Assembly (NCBI RefSeq): GCF_900184895.1
Contig: NZ_FXZK01000011.1
Location: 1-64,000, forward strand
Direction: 5' to 3'
DNA from: Flavimaricola marinus
GTDB taxonomy: Bacteria > Pseudomonadota > Alphaproteobacteria > Rhodobacterales > Rhodobacteraceae
Length of the DNA: 64,000 nucleotides
Shown here: positions 30,675-39,241 of the stretch, piece after piece
How positions within the stretch are numbered: the stretch's first letter is position 1
Layout of the letters: every line of letters begins with the position of its first letter
Notes under the pieces: model-generated
Databases searched by the model: none
The model's input: only the letters and a program-made list of their open reading frames with translations
Told to the model about the DNA's origin: nothing
Position numbers and translations under genes: made by a program

Positions 30675-30791
30675 ATGGCACCCATGACCAAGAAAACAGC
30701 CGAGGGCCAGGCGCCCACGAAACCTGCCCCGCCCCCAAAGAAAGAAAAGCCGAGCAGCCCGATACTGTTCCGGGATCTGGCCAGCATCTGA
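30675..30791 (+). CDS. Possible small protein, 38 residues
   Basis: A short frame beginning MAPMTKKTAEGQAP, then a proline/lysine-rich stretch and the C-terminus SPILFRDLASI. GAGGA lies nine bases before the ATG. The basic, proline-rich N-terminal half and hydrophobic C-terminal half do not match any family I recognise. It lies alone in a 436-base gap between divergent genes, downstream of a palindrome. It may be real; coding evidence is limited to the ribosome binding site and frame. Confidence 0.4.
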   Translation: MAPMTKKTAEGQAPTKPAPPPKKEKPSSPILFRDLASI

Positions 30792-30856
30792 GCGTCGGAT
30801 TGCCGAGGCGGAACGGCGAGACTTATCTTTGTCAGCGCTGCTGATATGATCGGCGC

Positions 30857-31201
30857 ATGGCAGCGATCAGTACGATTCCAAACCTTGGCCCGGCCACCGA
30901 GGCCCTGTTCAAGGCGGCCGGGATAACCACCGCCGAACAGTTGCGCGAACTGGGGGCGGACGCCGCCTATGCGCGGCTTCTGGAAAACGGCGCGCGCCCC
31001 CATTTCATTGGATATTACGTCATCGTCATGGGCCTTCAGGGCCGCCCGTGGAACGACTGCAAAGGCGCCGAGAAGGCCGCCTTGCGCAAACGGTTCGATG
31101 CGTTGAAATCCGCCCACTTCGACACGAACAAGTCCGAGATCGAACGGATTCTGGATCAGATCGGCGTTGTGGCCCTTGGTTCGAGAGAGACGACGATATG
31201 A
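30857..31201 (+). CDS. TfoX/Sxy C-terminal domain protein
   Basis: A 114-residue protein consisting only of the TfoX C-terminal helix-hairpin-helix-like domain: STIPNLGPATEALFKAAGI, then TTAEQLRELGADAAYARLLE. In gamma-proteobacteria TfoX/Sxy co-activates competence genes with CRP, but that needs the N-terminal domain, which is missing here. A nucleic-acid-binding role is plausible, not shown. Its stop overlaps the start of the next gene (ATGA at 31198-31201). Confidence 0.82.
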   Translation: MAAISTIPNLGPATEALFKAAGITTAEQLRELGADAAYARLLENGARPHFIGYYVIVMGLQGRPWNDCKGAEKAALRKRFDALKSAHFDTNKSEIERILDQIGVVALGSRETTI

Positions 31202-31671
31202 GAATACTGCTCACAACCGCGCTTTGCCTGCTTCTGGCAGCCTGCGGTGGCTCCGACGAAGCGGAAAACACCATTGATCCCTCGCAGCTTTACCCCGGCG
31301 AAACACCGGAAATGCGCAGCCTTATCAATGAGTACGCCGCATTTCATCAGATCCCTTCGGCCCTGCTGCACAAGGTCATCCAGCGCGAGAGCGACTATCG
31401 CGCTTCGGCACGCAACGGACCCTACTATGGGTTGATGCAGATCCTGCCGGAGACCGCCGCCCAGATGGGTCATCAGGGTCCGCCTTCGTCGCTTTTGGAT
31501 GCGGAGACCAACCTGCTCTATGCCGGGCGCTATCTGCGCGGTGCGTATATCGTGGCGGACGGCGATCTGGACGAGGCGGTGATGTGGTATGCGCGGGGCT
31601 ACTATTACGAGGCGCGGGATCGCTGCCTTCTGGTGGAGACTGGCCTGCGCGACCGCGAGTTGCGCTGCTAA
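31198..31671 (+). CDS. Lytic transglycosylase lipoprotein (SLT domain)
   Basis: A 157-residue lipoprotein: hydrophobic start, lipobox LLLAACGG (lipidated Cys about 16), then a compact SLT domain with the catalytic Glu in HKVIQRESDYRASA, followed by GPYYGLMQILPETA and ETNLLYAGRYL. These enzymes cleave peptidoglycan glycan strands to anhydromuramic ends. It is short for the family. ATGA overlap with the TfoX-like gene means the two are translated together. Confidence 0.88.
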   Translation: MRILLTTALCLLLAACGGSDEAENTIDPSQLYPGETPEMRSLINEYAAFHQIPSALLHKVIQRESDYRASARNGPYYGLMQILPETAAQMGHQGPPSSLLDAETNLLYAGRYLRGAYIVADGDLDEAVMWYARGYYYEARDRCLLVETGLRDRELRC

Positions 31672-31714
31672 GTATTAACGCGCCCCGGACCCCTATAAAT
31701 CCGCTGCGGTCTGG

Positions 31715-31747
31715 CGTCGGTGTGGCGTCGGTATCTGGTCGGTGTCG
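31715..31747. repeat. Three 11-bp tandem repeats, second copy
   Basis: Consecutive 11-mers CGTCGGTGTGG, CGTCGGTATCT, GGTCGGTGTCG. It matches the block at 6114-6146 in unit length, copy number and core. It lies 44 bases after the transglycosylase stop, ahead of the terminator, in non-coding DNA. Confidence 0.6.
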
Positions 31748-31810
31748 TTTTCGGTGAATCCGTCGCGGACCGAATGTAAACCGCCCGTGCGGAGGGGCGC
31801 TAAACATAAA

Positions 31811-31851
31811 CAGGCCCGCACCGATGCGTTCGGGCGGGCCTGAGTTTTTTT
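31811..31851. terminator. Bidirectional Rho-independent terminator
   Basis: CAGGCCCGC pairs with GCGGGCCTG around a 14-nt loop. On the plus strand it is followed by AGTTTTTTT; on the minus strand by TTTATGTTT. It serves the transglycosylase transcript and the convergent ndk transcript. Confidence 0.85.
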
Positions 31852-31863
31852 ACCAAGATGAAG
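31841..31863 (+). repeat. Dispersed 23-nt gene-end element, copy 1
   Basis: TGAGTTTTTTTA followed by CCAAGATGAAG. It starts in the terminator arm and ends eight bases before the ndk stop. It matches 43611-43633 at 21 of 23 positions. Confidence 0.55.
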
Positions 31864-31870
31864 GGGCGGT

Positions 31871-32293
31871 TTAGCCGACCAGTTCGAGCCCGGAGAAGAA
31901 GAAGGCGATCTCTTCGGCTGCGGTCTCGGGGGCGTCGGAGCCGTGGACCGAGTTCTCGCCGACCGATTCCGCGAATTCGGCGCGGACGGTGCCCGGAGCC
32001 GCGTCGGCGGGGTTGGTGGCGCCCATGACTTCACGGTTTTTCAGAACGGCGCCTTCGCCTTCGAGGACCTGCACGACGACCGGGCCGGAGGCCATGAATT
32101 CGGTCAGCTCACCGAAGAAGGGGCGCTCTTTGTGCACGGCGTAGAACTGGCCGGCCTGATCGACGGTCAGCTGGATCCGCTTTTGCGCGACGATGCGCAG
32201 GCCGGCGTCTTCGAACTTGGCGTTGATCTTGCCGGTCAGGTTGCGCTTGGTGGCGTCGGGTTTGATGATGGAGAGTGTGCGTTCGATAGCCAT
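31871..32293 (-). CDS. ndk: Nucleoside diphosphate kinase
   Basis: A 140-residue protein of normal length that balances NTP and dNTP pools by transferring gamma-phosphates. Seen: [50 protein letters not shown] and [12 protein letters not shown] with the phospho-histidine. The start at 32293 is the family N-terminus. It is divergent from the ABC-F gene and ends at a terminator. Confidence 0.97.
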   Translation of the reverse strand: MAIERTLSIIKPDATKRNLTGKINAKFEDAGLRIVAQKRIQLTVDQAGQFYAVHKERPFFGELTEFMASGPVVVQVLEGEGAVLKNREVMGATNPADAAPGTVRAEFAESVGENSVHGSDAPETAAEEIAFFFSGLELVG

Positions 32294-32431
32294 GATGTGC
32301 CTCTTGTGGTGATGGGGGTTTTGGCCCCGGAAATGGATCGCGGCTGCCCTATCACGGCCCAACAGCCGTGAAAAGACAGTAATCCGCCGCCCCGCATTGA
32401 CGCCCCCGCCGGGCTGGTGCAAAGGGCTGGC

Positions 32432-34282
32432 ATGCTCCGTATCACAGACCTTTCCTATTCGATCGATGGCCGTTCTCTGATCGAGAACGCGACCGCCGTT
32501 ATTCCCACCGGCCACAAGGTCGGTCTTGTGGGCCGCAACGGCACCGGCAAGACCACTCTGTTCAAGATGATCCGGGGCGAGTTGATCCTCGATACCGGCA
32601 ATATCGAGATCCCGCGCGGCTGGAAGATCGGCGGCGTCAGCCAGGAGGTGCCCGGCAACGAGGTCTCGCTGATCGACACCGTGCTCATGGCCGACAAGGA
32701 GCGTCACGCCCTGCTGGCCGAGGCCGAGACCGCGACCGACCCCGCCCGCATCGCCGATATCCAGACCCGCCTTGCCGACATCGACGCATGGTCCGCCGAG
32801 GCCCGCGCCGCCTCGATCCTCAAGGGCCTTGGCTTCACCGATGAAGAGCAGCGGATGCCCTGCTCTGCCTTTTCCGGCGGCTGGCGGATGCGCGTCGCCT
32901 TGGCGGCGGTGCTGTTTTCCGAGCCGGACCTCTTGCTGCTGGATGAGCCGACCAACTATCTCGACCTTGAGGGGGCGCTGTGGCTTGAGGCCTACCTCGT
33001 CAAATACCCCCACACGGTGCTGATCGTGTCCCACGACCGCGAGCTGCTCAACCGGTCGGTGGGCGGGATCCTGCATCTCGAAGACAAGAAGCTGACCTAT
33101 TACACCGGTCCCTATGATAGCTTTGCCCGCCAGCGCGCCGAAAAGCGGATGCTGATGGCCTCGGCGGCGAAAAAGCAGGACGCCAAGCGGGCGCATTTGC
33201 AGGCCTTTGTGGATCGCTTCAAGGCCAAGGCCTCGAAGGCCAAGCAGGCCCAGTCCCGGGTCAAGATGCTCGAAAAGATGGAGACGATCCGGGTCCCCGA
33301 GGATGCCGCCCGGACGGTGTTCACCTTCCCCAAGCCCGAGGAGCTTTCGCCGCCGATCATCGCCACCGAGGCGGCCGCCGTGGGCTATGGCAATCTGATC
33401 GTGCTGCACGATCTGAACTTGCGCATCGATCAGGACGACCGGATCGCCCTGCTCGGCCGCAACGGCGAGGGAAAATCGACGCTTTCCAAGATGTTGTCAG
33501 GCAGACTTGAAGTCGCCCGCGGCAAAATGGTGTCGTCGAACAAGCTGCGCATCGGGTTCTTTGCCCAGCATCAGGTGGACGAGTTGCGGGTCGAAGAGAC
33601 GCCGTTGCAGCACCTTCTGCGCATTCGTGCCGAGGAGGGTCAGGCGAAGCTGCGCGCGCGCCTCGCGGGCTTTGGCCTGATGGCCGCTCAGGCTGAGACC
33701 GAGGTGGGCCGCCTCTCGGGCGGTCAAAAGGCTCGACTGTCGCTGCTGCTCGCCACGATCGACGCGCCGCATCTCTTGATCCTCGACGAGCCGACCAACC
33801 ACCTCGACATCGAAAGCCGCGAGGCCCTCGTCGAGGCGCTGACCGCCTATACCGGCGCGGTGATCCTCGTCAGCCACGACATGCACCTGCTCAGCATGGT
33901 CGCGGACCGGCTCTGGCTGGTCAAGGATGGCCGGGTGAACCCCTACGAGGACGACCTTCAGGCGTATCGCCGGATGCTGCTCGCCGTCGAAAAGCCCGCA
34001 GACAAGCCAAAGCCCGCGCCAAAGGTCGCCAAGCCGAGCCGCGAAGACATCATGGCGCTCCGTTCCGAGGCCCGCAAATGCGAGGAGCGCGTCAAGAAGA
34101 TCAACGAGATGCGCGACAAGCTTGCCAAGAAGCTCGCGGATCCGGCACTCTACGAGGACGGTCGCAAAGGCGAGTTGGAAACGTGGAACAAGAAATACGC
34201 CGAAGTCATGGAGGGCCTCGACCGCGCCGAAGCGATGTGGATCGGTGCACTGGAGAAGCTCGAGAAGGCGGAAGCGGCCTGA
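32432..34282 (+). CDS. ABC-F family ATPase (ribosome-associated type)
   Basis: A 616-residue soluble protein with two ABC domains and no membrane segment. Walker A motifs are [10 protein letters not shown] and [10 protein letters not shown]; the signature sequences are SGGWRMR and SGGQKAR; Walker B is [12 protein letters not shown] and [13 protein letters not shown] charged linker lies between the domains, and a lysine-rich coiled-coil tail at the end resembles YheS/Uup-type proteins. ABC-F proteins act at the ribosomal E site to relieve stalled translation. AAGGG lies six bases before ATG at 32432. Confidence 0.93.
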   Translation: MLRITDLSYSIDGRSLIENATAVIPTGHKVGLVGRNGTGKTTLFKMIRGELILDTGNIEIPRGWKIGGVSQEVPGNEVSLIDTVLMADKERHALLAEAETATDPARIADIQTRLADIDAWSAEARAASILKGLGFTDEEQRMPCSAFSGGWRMRVALAAVLFSEPDLLLLDEPTNYLDLEGALWLEAYLVKYPHTVLIVSHDRELLNRSVGGILHLEDKKLTYYTGPYDSFARQRAEKRMLMASAAKKQDAKRAHLQAFVDRFKAKASKAKQAQSRVKMLEKMETIRVPEDAARTVFTFPKPEELSPPIIATEAAAVGYGNLIVLHDLNLRIDQDDRIALLGRNGEGKSTLSKMLSGRLEVARGKMVSSNKLRIGFFAQHQVDELRVEETPLQHLLRIRAEEGQAKLRARLAGFGLMAAQAETEVGRLSGGQKARLSLLLATIDAPHLLILDEPTNHLDIESREALVEALTAYTGAVILVSHDMHLLSMVADRLWLVKDGRVNPYEDDLQAYRRMLLAVEKPADKPKPAPKVAKPSREDIMALRSEARKCEERVKKINEMRDKLAKKLADPALYEDGRKGELETWNKKYAEVMEGLDRAEAMWIGALEKLEKAEAA

Positions 34283-34334
34283 TGTTTCTTTTGGCCACAA
34301 ATACGGGATGCCAGGTCTCGCCACGAGCCCGACG

Positions 34335-34961
34335 ATGACCGAGATCCCCGTCCTCATCACGGCCTTTACCACGCTTTTCATCATCATCGACCCGCCGGGT
34401 CTCGTGCCCCTGTTCATCGCGCTGACCCAGGGTCTGGGTGCTGCACAGCGCCGGGCCATCGCCTACCGGGCCTGTCTGGTCGCCGCCGCGCTGATGCTGG
34501 CGTTTCTGTTTTTGGGCGAGGCGCTGCTTGGCTTCATCGGTATCTCGATGCCCGCGTTCCGGATTGCGGGCGGGGTATTGTTGTTCCTGACCGCGCTCGA
34601 CATGTTGTTCGAGCGCCGCCAGTCGCGCCGTGAACACAGCGCCGAAGAGGGCGTCGATCCCGATCACGATCCATCGGTGTTCCCGCTGGCCCTGCCGCTG
34701 ATTGTCGGACCGGGCGCCATCACCACCATCATTCTATTGGCGGGACAGGCTCAGGGACCTGCGGACTTCGTGGCGATCACGGTGGTCATGGCGCTGGTGC
34801 TCGTCACCGTCCTGATCGCCTTCCTCGCGTCCAGCTTCTTTGAGCGGATGCTGGGCAAGACCGGGATCAATATCGTGACCCGGGTTCTGGGCATGCTGCT
34901 CGCCGCTTTGGCCGTTCAATTCATTCTCGATGGTCTGCTCTCTTTTGGTTTCGCCTCCTGA
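34335..34961 (+). CDS. MarC family integral membrane protein
   Basis: About 208 residues with six hydrophobic segments. FTTLFIIIDPPGLVPLFIALT at the N-terminus, FRIAGGVLLFLTALDM and FPLALPLIVGPGAI in the middle are typical of MarC/YhgN proteins, whose transport role remains undefined. A start nine codons upstream at 34308 is possible. It begins 52 bases after the ABC-F stop and precedes the aspartic protease gene by 16 bases. Confidence 0.9.
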   Translation: MTEIPVLITAFTTLFIIIDPPGLVPLFIALTQGLGAAQRRAIAYRACLVAAALMLAFLFLGEALLGFIGISMPAFRIAGGVLLFLTALDMLFERRQSRREHSAEEGVDPDHDPSVFPLALPLIVGPGAITTIILLAGQAQGPADFVAITVVMALVLVTVLIAFLASSFFERMLGKTGINIVTRVLGMLLAALAVQFILDGLLSFGFAS

Positions 34962-34977
34962 GACCTATATCCTGTCC

Positions 34978-35556
34978 ATGGATGGAAATGATTTCGGACA
35001 ACTCGCCTATCTCGTGCTGCTTGGACTGGCTGTGGCCGGCTGGTTCTTTGCGCAGAACCGCGAAAGCATGGGCAAGGTGGCCCAGCAGGCCGCCGTCTGG
35101 GGCTTGATCTTTGTGGGGGCGATCGCGGCTGCGGGCATGTGGAACGACATCTCCCGCGATGTGATCCCCCGACAGGGCGTGCTGTCGGACGGACGGATCG
35201 AGGTTCCTGTGGGCCGCGATGGCCACTATCATCTGACCCTCGCAGTCAACGGCACGCCTGTCGACTTCGTGGTCGACACCGGCGCCAGCCAGATCGTGCT
35301 GAGCCGTCAGGATGCCGCCAGAGCGGGGATCGACACCACGGCCCTGACCTATCTCGGCACCGCACAGACCGCCAACGGCGTGGTCCGCACCGCCCCTGTC
35401 CGCCTCGATAGTCTGAGCCTTGGCGATCTGGCCGACCGTTCCGTCCGCGCGGTCGTCAATGACGGGGACATGGACGGGTCGCTTCTGGGAATGACCTATC
35501 TCAGCCGCTTTGAACGGATCGAGATCGAGAACGGTCGTCTGGTCCTTAGCCGCTGA
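34978..35556 (+). CDS. Membrane-anchored retropepsin-like aspartic protease (TIGR02281 type)
   Basis: A 192-residue protein with two N-terminal membrane segments (about 8-24 and 39-54) and a C-terminal clan AA domain with the active-site motif VVDTGASQIVLS, Asp100. These bacterial retropepsin-like proteins act as dimers in the periplasm; natural substrates are mostly unknown. It lies close behind marC on the same strand. Its end overlaps by 11 bases the convergent GFA-family gene. Confidence 0.88.
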   Translation: MDGNDFGQLAYLVLLGLAVAGWFFAQNRESMGKVAQQAAVWGLIFVGAIAAAGMWNDISRDVIPRQGVLSDGRIEVPVGRDGHYHLTLAVNGTPVDFVVDTGASQIVLSRQDAARAGIDTTALTYLGTAQTANGVVRTAPVRLDSLSLGDLADRSVRAVVNDGDMDGSLLGMTYLSRFERIEIENGRLVLSR

Positions 35557-36046
35557 CCGGCGGCCAGTGGTCGGTGTCGTGGTCCGGGTGCTGGCGGTTG
35601 CTGGCCGCAATGGCGGGCGCTTCGTCGGCCATGTCTTCTTCGGTGGTTCCGATGTTCGGGATATGCCCGATCTGGTCCACCTGCGGCAACCGTCCCTCCA
35701 TGCCGGATTCGTGGATCAGCGGGATCGCGGCAGGATCGTCAAACGCCCCGAGACAAAGCCCGTAGCCGCCCGGATAGCCATAGAACAGCGGCGTGCCGCA
35801 GGCGCTGCAGAACCCGCGCGTCACTTCGGCGGAGCTGTTGAAGGTGGCGGGCGTGCCCCGCGTCCAAATCACCTCTGACGCATCTGCATCGACCAACGAT
35901 GCAAAGAGATTGCCAACCGCCTTCTGACACATCCGGCAGTGACAAATGTGGGCCTTGCCCCGCGAGGGCACCGCCCGAAATCGCACCGCGCCGCATTGGC
36001 AGCCGCCTGAGAGCCCTGTCATCCCGACTCGGCCTTCTTGGTCCAT
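35546..36046 (-). CDS. GFA (glutathione-dependent formaldehyde-activating-like) zinc protein
   Basis: A 166-residue protein with the zinc-binding cysteines of the GFA/Mss4 fold: GGCQCGAVRF, HICHCRMCQKA and GFCSACGTPLFYGYP. Family enzymes include S-hydroxymethylglutathione synthase, but most members are uncharacterised and a glutathione adduct substrate is only presumed. AGGAGG lies seven bases before the ATG at 36046, which sits inside the 3' end of holC, so it is translationally linked to it. Confidence 0.88.
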   Translation of the reverse strand: MDQEGRVGMTGLSGGCQCGAVRFRAVPSRGKAHICHCRMCQKAVGNLFASLVDADASEVIWTRGTPATFNSSAEVTRGFCSACGTPLFYGYPGGYGLCLGAFDDPAAIPLIHESGMEGRLPQVDQIGHIPNIGTTEEDMADEAPAIAASNRQHPDHDTDHWPPVSG

Positions 36047-36483
36047 CGTCCGTCCTCCTGCGCCCAATATTGCGCGACGGCTCCCGCTTTGGTCAGTGTC
36101 TTCCACTGACCGCGTGCATGCTCGAGCGCCGCCCCGTCAAAGCCGTCGAACAGGATGCAGACCCGCTCGCGTTTGGCGACCTCGTCTGGTGCGACATCGG
36201 CCCCGCCGACGATCATCAGGCATTCCGCTTCTTCGTCGGCCGCCTCTCCCGGGGCACATAGCAGCACCGGTTGCAGGGCGTCATGCGCCCCGCCTGCCCG
36301 ACCATGCGGCAGGAAGCTGTCCTGCGCCCCCAGCCAGAGCGATTTGTCCAGATCGTCCAGCAAATCCGCCGACGGCCCGCGCACGATGACCCGCCATCCG
36401 GCCCCGCGCGCCTTGCCGATCAGCATCGGCAGGGTCTGGCTCAGCGGGCTTTCGGTGAGATGGTAGAAGTAGGTCTGCCCCAT
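36019..36483 (-). CDS. holC: DNA polymerase III chi subunit
   Basis: A 154-residue protein starting MGQTYFYHLTESPLSQTLP, followed by the HolC core with LLCAPGEAADEEAECLMIVGG. Chi links the clamp loader to single-strand binding protein at the replication fork. It is the middle gene of VOC-holC-GFA, with one-base overlap to the VOC gene and 28-base overlap to the GFA gene. Elsewhere holC is often beside pepA; that partner is absent here. Confidence 0.9.
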   Translation of the reverse strand: MGQTYFYHLTESPLSQTLPMLIGKARGAGWRVIVRGPSADLLDDLDKSLWLGAQDSFLPHGRAGGAHDALQPVLLCAPGEAADEEAECLMIVGGADVAPDEVAKRERVCILFDGFDGAALEHARGQWKTLTKAGAVAQYWAQEDGRWTKKAESG

Positions 36484-36887
36484 CAGGACACCACCCGCGG
36501 ATCATAGCTGCCGATTGTCCAGATGTGCCCTTCCGGGCAGCGCAGCGAATAGGTCTCTCCGCCGTAGTTTTCCTGCTTGAGCGGCATGATGATTTCGGCC
36601 CCGGCCGCGACGGCGCGGTCGTGATGCCCCGCCACGTCGTCGACGATGGCATATTGCGTCGTGGTCTCGCGCCCGCCGGTCTCTTGCGGAGAGATCATGA
36701 AGGCCGAAAACGCCGAGTCGCGGCTGTCTGGCCCGAACATGAACAGCCCGTCTCCGAGCCGCAATTCGGCGTGCCGGATGGCCCCGTCGTCGTCGCGGTG
36801 AACGGCCAGTTCCTCCATCCCGATTACGTCCTTGAGAAATCCGAGTGCGGCTTCGGTATCGCGATATCTTGTGGCGGCGAGCAGCAT
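36483..36887 (-). CDS. VOC (glyoxalase/bleomycin resistance) family protein
   Basis: A 134-residue protein of the vicinal oxygen chelate fold. RYRDTEAALGFLKDVIGMEE at the N-terminus and ENYGGETYSLRCPEGHIWTIG at the C-terminus fit the PhnB/YraH-like group. Substrate unknown. The start at 36887 has AGGAG eight bases upstream. It is divergent from lptF and heads the holC operon. Confidence 0.85.
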   Translation of the reverse strand: MLLAATRYRDTEAALGFLKDVIGMEELAVHRDDDGAIRHAELRLGDGLFMFGPDSRDSAFSAFMISPQETGGRETTTQYAIVDDVAGHHDRAVAAGAEIIMPLKQENYGGETYSLRCPEGHIWTIGSYDPRVVS

Positions 36888-37022
36888 GGTGGAACTCCTG
36901 AAAGAGAGAGGTCGCCCAAGCATAGCGTTGTCTCGCTCAATGACCAGATAGCAGTTCAATCCGCCGCCGGTTTGCGGTAGCGTCTGGGCAAAACCAAAGG
37001 CCCGGCGGAAAGGCACTTCAGA

Positions 37023-38150
37023 TTGGCGCGATTTGACCGATATCTCTTGTCGCAACTGATGGTGCTGTTCGGCTTTTTCTCGCTGATCCTGATCCTGATG
37101 TATTGGGTCAACCGTGCGGTCGTGCTGTTCGATCAACTGATCGCGGATGGCCAGTCGATCGGGGTCTTTCTGACCTTTTCGGCCCTGACCCTGCCCGGCC
37201 TCATTCGCATCGTGCTGCCCTTGTCTGCCTTTGCGGCCGCGCTCTATGTCGCCAACCGGATGATCGCGGAAAGCGAGCTGATCGTGGTGCAGGCCACCGG
37301 GTTTTCGCCGTTTCGTCTGGCCCGCCCGATGCTTGTCTTTGGGGTGATCGTGGCCCTTTTGATGTCGATCCTCGTGCATTATCTGGTGCCCGCCTCTGTC
37401 ACCGAGCTGAACCGTCGCCAGACCGAGATTGCCCAGAATGCCACCGCCCGCCTGCTGCGCGAGGGTCAGTTCCTGTCGCCCGTCAACGGCGTGACCCTGT
37501 ATATCCGCGAGATCACCCCCGAGGGCGAATTGCGCGACATATTCCTGTCGGACACCCGCGCCAGCGCCGAAAGCGTGACCTATACCGCCAGCAGCGCCTA
37601 TGTCGTCCGCACCGAAAAGGGCCCGCAGCTCGTGATGATCGACGGCATGGCCCAGACCCTGCGCGCCGACAGCGACCGTCTGATCACGACCGCCTTTGCC
37701 GATCTGGTCTATGACGTGGGCGCGATGATCCAGCTGCCCGATACCAGCAGGCGTTCCTCCCGCGAGGTGATGACCCATGACCTTCTGCGCCCGACACCGG
37801 CGCTGGCCACGGAAACCGAGAAGACCGAGCCGGAGCTTTATGCCGAGGGCCATAGCCGCATCGCGGAATCCCTGCTCGGCCTGATCGCACCACTCATCGG
37901 CTTTGCCACCCTGCTGGTCGGCGGGTTCAGCCGCTTTGGCGTCTGGCGGCAGATGGTGTCGGCCATCTTTCTGTTAGTGCTGATCAAGATGATCGAGAGC
38001 GTCACGACAAATGCCGTCCGCGCCGATCCGAGCCTTTGGGCGCTTGTCTATCTGCCCAGCTTCTGCGGCCTGCTACTGACCACCGGTTTGCTCAGCTGGT
38101 CGATGAACCCGGCCGTGTTTCGCCGCCGCATCCCAGAGGTGTCGCCGTGA
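37023..38150 (+). CDS. lptF: LPS export ABC transporter permease LptF
   Basis: A 375-residue inner membrane protein with three N-terminal and three C-terminal helices around a periplasmic beta-jellyroll domain. LVVQATGFSPFRLARPMLVFG is the coupling-helix region; LLGLIAPLIGFATLLVGGF is the C-terminal core. With LptG and LptB it extracts LPS from the inner membrane. The likely start is TTG at 37023, with AAAGG ten bases upstream. Its stop overlaps the lptG start. Confidence 0.95.
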   Translation: MARFDRYLLSQLMVLFGFFSLILILMYWVNRAVVLFDQLIADGQSIGVFLTFSALTLPGLIRIVLPLSAFAAALYVANRMIAESELIVVQATGFSPFRLARPMLVFGVIVALLMSILVHYLVPASVTELNRRQTEIAQNATARLLREGQFLSPVNGVTLYIREITPEGELRDIFLSDTRASAESVTYTASSAYVVRTEKGPQLVMIDGMAQTLRADSDRLITTAFADLVYDVGAMIQLPDTSRRSSREVMTHDLLRPTPALATETEKTEPELYAEGHSRIAESLLGLIAPLIGFATLLVGGFSRFGVWRQMVSAIFLLVLIKMIESVTTNAVRADPSLWALVYLPSFCGLLLTTGLLSWSMNPAVFRRRIPEVSP

Positions 38151-39241
38151 TCCTGCACCGCTATTTCGCCCGCCGTTTCGTGCTGACCATCCTTGGTGTG
38201 TTCGCGGTGTTCTTCATGCTGCTGCTGTTCATTGATCTGATCGAGCAGTCCCGCCGCTATGGCGACGAGTCCACAGGCTTTGCCCAGCTTTTGGGCCTGA
38301 CCTTGCTGAATGTTCCGCAGGGCATCTACGAGATCCTGCCGCTGATCATGATCATCTCGACCCTCTCGCTGTTCCTTGGCCTTGCTAGGTCGTCCGAGAT
38401 GGTGGTGACCCGTGCGGCGGGCCGGTCCGCGATCCGGGCCCTCGTCGCCCCGGTGGGCGTGGCGCTGGGGCTGGGGATACTGGCGGTGGCGCTGCTCAAC
38501 CCGATCGTCGCCTCGACGACCAAGGCCTACGAGGCCAAGCTCGACGGGATGCAGGGCCGCGCATCGGTGCTGTCGCTGGCCGCAGATGGCCTGTGGTTGC
38601 GACAGGGCAGCGACACCGAACAGACGGTCATTCGTGCCACCCGCGCCAATCTGGACGGCACCGAACTGGACGGCGTGACGTTCCTGACCTTTGGCCCCGA
38701 TGGCCGACCGGAGCGCCGCATCGAGGCGGCGTCCGCGACCCTGTCGGGCGGGGCTTGGATCCTGACTGACGCCAAGGTCTGGCCGTTGGTCGGCACCCGC
38801 AATCCAGAGGCCGAGGCGGTGCTGCATCCTACGTTGCAGATCAGCTCGACCCTGACCGCCGACCAGATCCGCGACAGCTTTGGCACGCCGTCCTCGATTT
38901 CGATCTGGGAGCTGCCGCAGTTTATCGAGCGCCTGCAGGACGCCGGCTTCTCGGCCCGCAGGCATCAGGTCTTTTTGCAGATGGAACTGGCGATGCCGGT
39001 CTTTCTGGTGGCGATGGTGCTGATCGGAGCCGGGTTTACCCTGCGCCATCAGCGCGGCGGCAAGACCGGGGTGATGGTGCTTGCGGCGATCCTGCTGAGC
39101 TTTGCCGCGTATTTCCTGCGCAACTTTGCCAAGATCCTCGGCGAGAACGGCGAGATCCCCGCAATTCTGGCCGCATGGGCGCCGCCTTTGGCCGCGATCA
39201 GCCTGTCGCTGGCCCTGCTCTTGCATCTGGAAGACGGCTGA
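38147..39241 (+). CDS. lptG: LPS export ABC transporter permease LptG
   Basis: A 364-residue partner of LptF with the same layout: VILHRYFARRFVLTILG at the start, EMVVTRAAGRSAIRALVAPVG as coupling region, and LVAMVLIGAGFTLRHQRGG in the C-terminal part. The start is GTG at 38147 inside the lptF stop (GTGA), an indication of coupled translation of the two permeases in equal amount. Confidence 0.95.
   Translation: MILHRYFARRFVLTILGVFAVFFMLLLFIDLIEQSRRYGDESTGFAQLLGLTLLNVPQGIYEILPLIMIISTLSLFLGLARSSEMVVTRAAGRSAIRALVAPVGVALGLGILAVALLNPIVASTTKAYEAKLDGMQGRASVLSLAADGLWLRQGSDTEQTVIRATRANLDGTELDGVTFLTFGPDGRPERRIEAASATLSGGAWILTDAKVWPLVGTRNPEAEAVLHPTLQISSTLTADQIRDSFGTPSSISIWELPQFIERLQDAGFSARRHQVFLQMELAMPVFLVAMVLIGAGFTLRHQRGGKTGVMVLAAILLSFAAYFLRNFAKILGENGEIPAILAAWAPPLAAISLSLALLLHLEDG

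Noticed and set aside
31871-33409. A minus-strand frame extending ndk to about 512 residues
   Set aside because: The upstream part is antisense to the ABC-F gene; the true ndk N-terminus starts at 32293 and gives the standard 140-residue length.
36888-37853. Long N-terminal extension of the VOC protein opposite lptF
   Set aside because: The family start at 36887 has a good ribosome binding site; the extension is antisense to lptF and compositionally odd.
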